21,627 nt of DNA, taken from the NCBI GenBank assembly GCA_051453625.1, contig JBOZIK010000001.1:118636884-118658510 (forward strand), in the 5' to 3' direction. This document shows, in pieces, positions 18,054-21,627 of the stretch; within the stretch, counting starts at the first letter, position 1; the number at the start of each line of letters is the position of its first letter. Under the pieces are notes generated by a model. It saw only the letters and a program-made list of their open reading frames with translations, was not told the DNA's origin and ran no database searches. The DNA comes from Welwitschia mirabilis. Taxonomy: Eukaryota; Gnetophyta; Gnetopsida; Welwitschiales. The translations under genes and the position numbers were made by a program.

Positions 18054-19370
18054 ACCTTTCATTATTAACATGTGCTAAATCTTCAATATTTATTGCATGT
18101 TCTTTGCAAGTAGTTAAAATCTCTATTATAGAATGATATTTTCCCTTCCTCATAGTTATAAAATAATAATTGATTATGGTTTTAAGACTTATTAATAAGT
18201 GATAGTTATTCTTATTATACACACATTAATCACTGATAATAGGTGATAATTTCTTTAGGAAATTTTGAAGTGTGTTATTCTCATAAACTAAACTCCATTA
18301 GGTCATTTATTACCTAGGGATAAGTATCATAATGTTTATCAATTTTAAATTGGTTGCTTAGTGATAACTATATCTTATAACTTCATTACAATGTGTGATA
18401 TCTACAAAGCTCACAAATTATTATTTATTATTATAAGATTATCATGTATTAATAATCTTGTTAATAACCAAACAGATACATTAATTCTAAAAACTAATTA
18501 TTGCATTATAATACATTTAAAATCTTAAAGATTCTTAATATTTCACTTTTTTAAAATATATTATACCCTTTAAAGCTTAAAATTCATGATATAACAAATG
18601 TTGCTTCTACTTTTTTTCTTATTCAATCATACCCCTATTAATATAATGTAATCAATATAAAGTAAGAGTATTATTGCTCTTTGGTATTTTCCAACTAATT
18701 TTACATAGATATTTATATTTACAAAGGAATTATTAAAATGTAAACTCTTAATGAGTCTATCAATCTTCTTAAACAATACTTAAGAATTAGTTTGATGCCA
18801 TATAGGACCTTTTTTTGCCTTTTTTTTAAATTCTCCAAAGTTTATTTCATGCTTTTTGATTTTAAAGCATTCAAGTTGAGTTATGTAGATTTATTATTCA
18901 AGGCTTATATTTGAAAATGTATATCTGATACTAATTTAAAGTAGATTTCAGTTATATTGAACAACTAAAGAAATAATTATTTACATTATATGAGTCTTTC
19001 TTATGGGTGAAAATATTTTGTTATAGTCAATTCCTTATTTTTGATTAAAACCTTTGATAATAAATTTATCCTGATAATTTTTTATTATAGCATCTCGATT
19101 GTAATTGATACATTACACCTATTTCATATTGATTGGATTCTTCATTACTTTAGCAAGTTTTTAAGATGGATTCTTCATGAGCATTACATACCTCTTCTAC
19201 ATTGCCTTCTTTAAATTTGGGTTTTGAAGAGCTTATTTCACACTAGTCGGCTTTTCATGACTTATTTAATTAATAGTACAAATAAATTCTTGACCATGTT
19301 ATGTGATTCATTTAGATTTTCATTTATTAGGTTTTTCTTATATTCATGTAACAAATCACAAAATGTTCTT
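18054..19370. repeat. Direct duplication I, copy 1 (pairs with 19471-20901)
   Basis: About 1.3 kb recurs at 19471-20901 across a 100-N gap. Copy 1 lacks about 150 bp present in copy 2 near 19745-19900. It has about 54 bp (18424-18480) absent from copy 2. Both share the same stop in reverse transcriptase and the same change at the catalytic site. Confidence 0.9.
18600..19210 (-). pseudogene. Copia reverse transcriptase relic (copy 1)
   Basis: Minus-strand motifs: DKFIIKGFNQK, stop, GIDYNKIFSPIRKTHIM near 19000-19060 (family: ARLVAKGFTQ.EGIDY...FSPV.K..SIR), and ILLLYIDYIIL with YIDY at 18648-18659 where active enzymes have YVDD. Loss of the second catalytic Asp and many stops make it inactive. 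RNase H is not recognisable downstream. Confidence 0.72.
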
Positions 19371-19470
19371 NNNNNNNNNNNNNNNNNNNNNNNNNNNNNN
19401 NNNNNNNNNNNNNNNNNNNNNNNNNNNNNNNNNNNNNNNNNNNNNNNNNNNNNNNNNNNNNNNNNNNNNN

Positions 19471-20901
19471 ACCTCTCATTGTTAACATGTGATAAATCTT
19501 CAATATTTATTACAAGTTGTTTGCAAGTAGTTAAAATCTCTATAATAGCATGAAATTTTCCCTACCTCATAGTTACAAAATAATAACCGATTATGTTTTA
19601 AGAATTATTAATAAGCGATAGTTATTCTTATTCTACACACATTAATCACTGATAGTAGGTGATAATTTTTTCATAAAATTTTGAAGTGTGTTATTCTTAT
19701 AAACTAAATTCTATTAGGTCATTTATTACCTAGGGACAAAATGGATCTATCATATCATAATGTTTATTATGACAATACATTGTAGCTATAAGAATTCCAT
19801 CTAAATATTCCTTGTATTGATTTATTAACAATCAATAATCTTGTTTTATTATATTTTTCATCTTATCTCTATGTGATAGTAGTTTTGAACTAACTTAATT
19901 TTAAATTGGTTACTTAGTGATAACTATCTCTTGTAACTTCATTACAATGTGCGAATTCTACAGAGCTCACAAATTATTATTTCATTAATTCTTAAAACTG
20001 ATTTTTGCATTATAATACATTTAAAATCTTAATGATGCTTAATATTTCATTTTTTTAAAGGATATTATGCCCTTTAAAGCTTAAAATTCATGATATAATA
20101 AATGTTGCTTCTACTTTTTTTCTTATTCAATCACACCCCTATTAATATAATGTAATCAACATAAAGTAAGAGTATTATTGCTCTTTAATATTTTCCAACT
20201 AATTTTACATAGAGGCTTATATTTACAAAGGAATTATTAAAATGTAAACTCTTAACGAGTCTATCAATCTTCTTAAACAATACTTAAGAATTAGTTTTAT
20301 GTCATATAGGATCTTTTTTTTTCCTTTTTTTTTTTTAAAATTCTCCAAAGTTTATTTCATGATTTTTGATTCTAAAGCATTTAAGTTGAATTATGTAGAT
20401 TTATTATTCAATTATTATATTTGAAAATGTATATCTGATACTAATTTAAAGTAGAATCTAGTTATATTGAACTACTAAAGAAATAATTACTTACATTATA
20501 TGAATCTTTCTTATGGGTGAAAATATTTTGTTATAGTCAATTCCTTATTTTTGATTAAAACCTCTGATAATAAATTTATCCTTAAAATTTTTTATTATAG
20601 CATCTCAATTGTAATTGATACATTAAACCTATTTCATATTGATTGGATTCTTCATTACTTTAGCAAGTTTTCAAGATGGATTATTCATGAGCATTGCATA
20701 CCTCTTCTACATTGCCTTCTTTCAATTTGGGTTTTTAAGAGCTTATTTCACACTAGTCAGCTTCTCATGACTTATTTCATTGATAGTATAACTTATTTCA
20801 TTGATAGTACAAATAAATTCTTAATCATGTTATGTGATTCATTTAGATTTTCATTTATTAGATTTTTCTTATATTCATGTAATAAATCATAAAATGGTCT
20901 T
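19471..20901. repeat. Direct duplication I, copy 2
   Basis: Partner of 18054-19370. Within it a further 24-bp direct repeat (ACTTATTTCATTGATAGTA twice, 20770-20810) is not present in copy 1. Confidence 0.9.
20100..20720 (-). pseudogene. Copia reverse transcriptase relic (copy 2)
   Basis: Minus-strand order: WKLAKVMKNP-like start (its Trp codon now a stop), DAIIKNFKDKFIIRGFNQK, stop, GIDYN (family: G.IERYKARLVAKGF.Q.EGIDY), FSP, and ILLLYVDYIIL with YVDY at 20152-20163. As in copy 1 the second Asp of YVDD is Tyr and the same stop follows GFNQK. It reads slightly better than copy 1 (YV rather than YI). Confidence 0.74.
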
Positions 20902-20999
20902 TTATAATATAGCATTTATGTTTCATCATTAGAAATGGTGCTTAATAGGCCATAATTATCTATAACATGAATCAATTTTTTCTTTATCACTAGGATGGC

Positions 21000-21498
21000 C
21001 ATTTATTTCTGTGATTTAAGGATATGAATACAAGAATTACTAATCTAATTCTTTTGACTTTATTGTAGGTTTTTCAAAAAAATTTATTAACTTTCGATTG
21101 ATCATAATCAAGTCATAAAATGATGTGGATGAAATAGGATTATCAATTTTTTTATTTTATCAAATATAATATACCAAATAATAATGGCTCTTCTAAAAGT
21201 TGAGACACATACTCAGTAGGATTTATTCTTATTAAAATAATCAAGCATGAAATACATGTTGATTTATTTTGTAGTTTATTTTTTTGTTTTGTAATGTGCA
21301 TGAAATGTTTACCTCTAAAAATGCTTAGGTAATTATCGAACATCACCTAATCAGATCATATTTGTATAGTAGAACTTCATTTAAAGCTTTCATAAGAAAT
21401 TTGTTTTGAAGATACTTGGTTATTATAATAACCTTTATCCATAGTAATTATGGAAGATATGGCTTATACAATATGTTTTTATTCATCTCTAGATTAGT
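21000..21498. other. AT-rich stretch without recognisable content
   Basis: Copia integrase would be expected here on the minus strand, but I could read no integrase motif. The 64-codon minus frame at 21152-21346 has no recognisable content. Confidence 0.4.
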
Positions 21499-21552
21499 TC
21501 CTTTTCTGCCCTCTCCCTCTCACTTATTCCCTCTTCCTCTCCCTCTCTCTTG

Positions 21553-21627
<75 letters not shown>
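21499..21627. repeat. CT-rich tract ending in (TC)36 microsatellite
   Basis: A pyrimidine-only or nearly pyrimidine-only region begins near 21499 (CCTTTTCTGCCCTCTCCCTC) and passes into a pure TC dinucleotide run at 21556-21627, 72 bp up to the window end. The true length is unknown because the window stops inside it; such runs often end contigs. Confidence 0.95.

Larger units (their letters stand above)
17700..21000 (-). mobile_element. Ty1/copia retrotransposon relic IV (reverse transcriptase plus LTR-like tail)
   Basis: On the minus strand copia-type reverse transcriptase is present twice (about 20720-20100 and 19210-18600). Each copy is followed by a stretch with features of a 3' LTR start: AATAAATGACCTAAT then AATAACACACTTC near 18320-18270 and 19730-19680. 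The integrase that should lie upstream (above 20900) is not recognisable. Copies differ by about 7-10% plus two larger indels. The LTR reading of 17700-18320 rests on style only, without TATA box, PBS or target-site duplications. Confidence 0.6.

Noticed and set aside
1-21627. CRISPR array, bacterial operon, tRNA or rRNA gene
   Set aside because: No regularly spaced short repeats with unique spacers, no ribosome-binding-site-led gene series, and no cloverleaf or rRNA core sequence was seen.

Overview
The window looks like plant nuclear intergenic DNA: very AT-rich by eye, almost free of CpG, and packed with old, broken LTR retrotransposons. I see no intact host gene, tRNA, rRNA, CRISPR array, bacterial-type operon or complete retroelement gene. 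The sequence is a draft scaffold with 14 runs of N. Nine are exactly 100 bases, the usual placeholder for a gap of unknown size; the others are 585, 146, 53 and 10 bases plus one more 100-base run at 4553-4652. The species cannot be told from this sequence. The retroelement lineages (Ty3/gypsy Athila-type and Ty1/copia) and LTR style point to a seed plant.

Layout. (1) 1-2440: a plus-strand copia-type LTR with a TATA box and a recognisable U5 end, partly duplicated. (2) 2551 to about 5000: a second plus-strand LTR-like unit, duplicated, carrying a striking 40-bp palindrome. (3) About 5100-11575, minus strand: an Athila-like Ty3/gypsy element read right to left as LTR (9257-11575), decayed tRNA-Asp primer-binding site (9236-9253), leader, gag from about 8884, zinc knuckle, Asn-rich linker and protease (5400-5700, duplicated at 6340-6620). 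(4) About 11576-15310, minus strand: a second Athila-like relic with gag, protease and reverse transcriptase, cut off exactly where the LTR of element 3 starts. (5) 15800-17700: AT-rich DNA with one unrecognised minus-strand coding relic (16197-16466). (6) About 17700-21000, minus strand: a Ty1/copia relic, mostly reverse transcriptase, present twice. (7) 21000-21627: nothing recognisable, ending in a (TC)n microsatellite.

The strongest pattern in the window is structural. Most gaps are flanked by direct repeats of 43 bp to 1.4 kb that begin and end at the gap edges. The paired copies share the same stop codons and damaged catalytic residues, so the copies diverged after the elements had died. 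They are either real tandem duplications or, at least as likely, overlapping contigs or haplotypes laid end to end by the scaffolder. Lineage names and domain calls come from reading degraded translations by eye and were not checked by search. I did not find a novel functional system.
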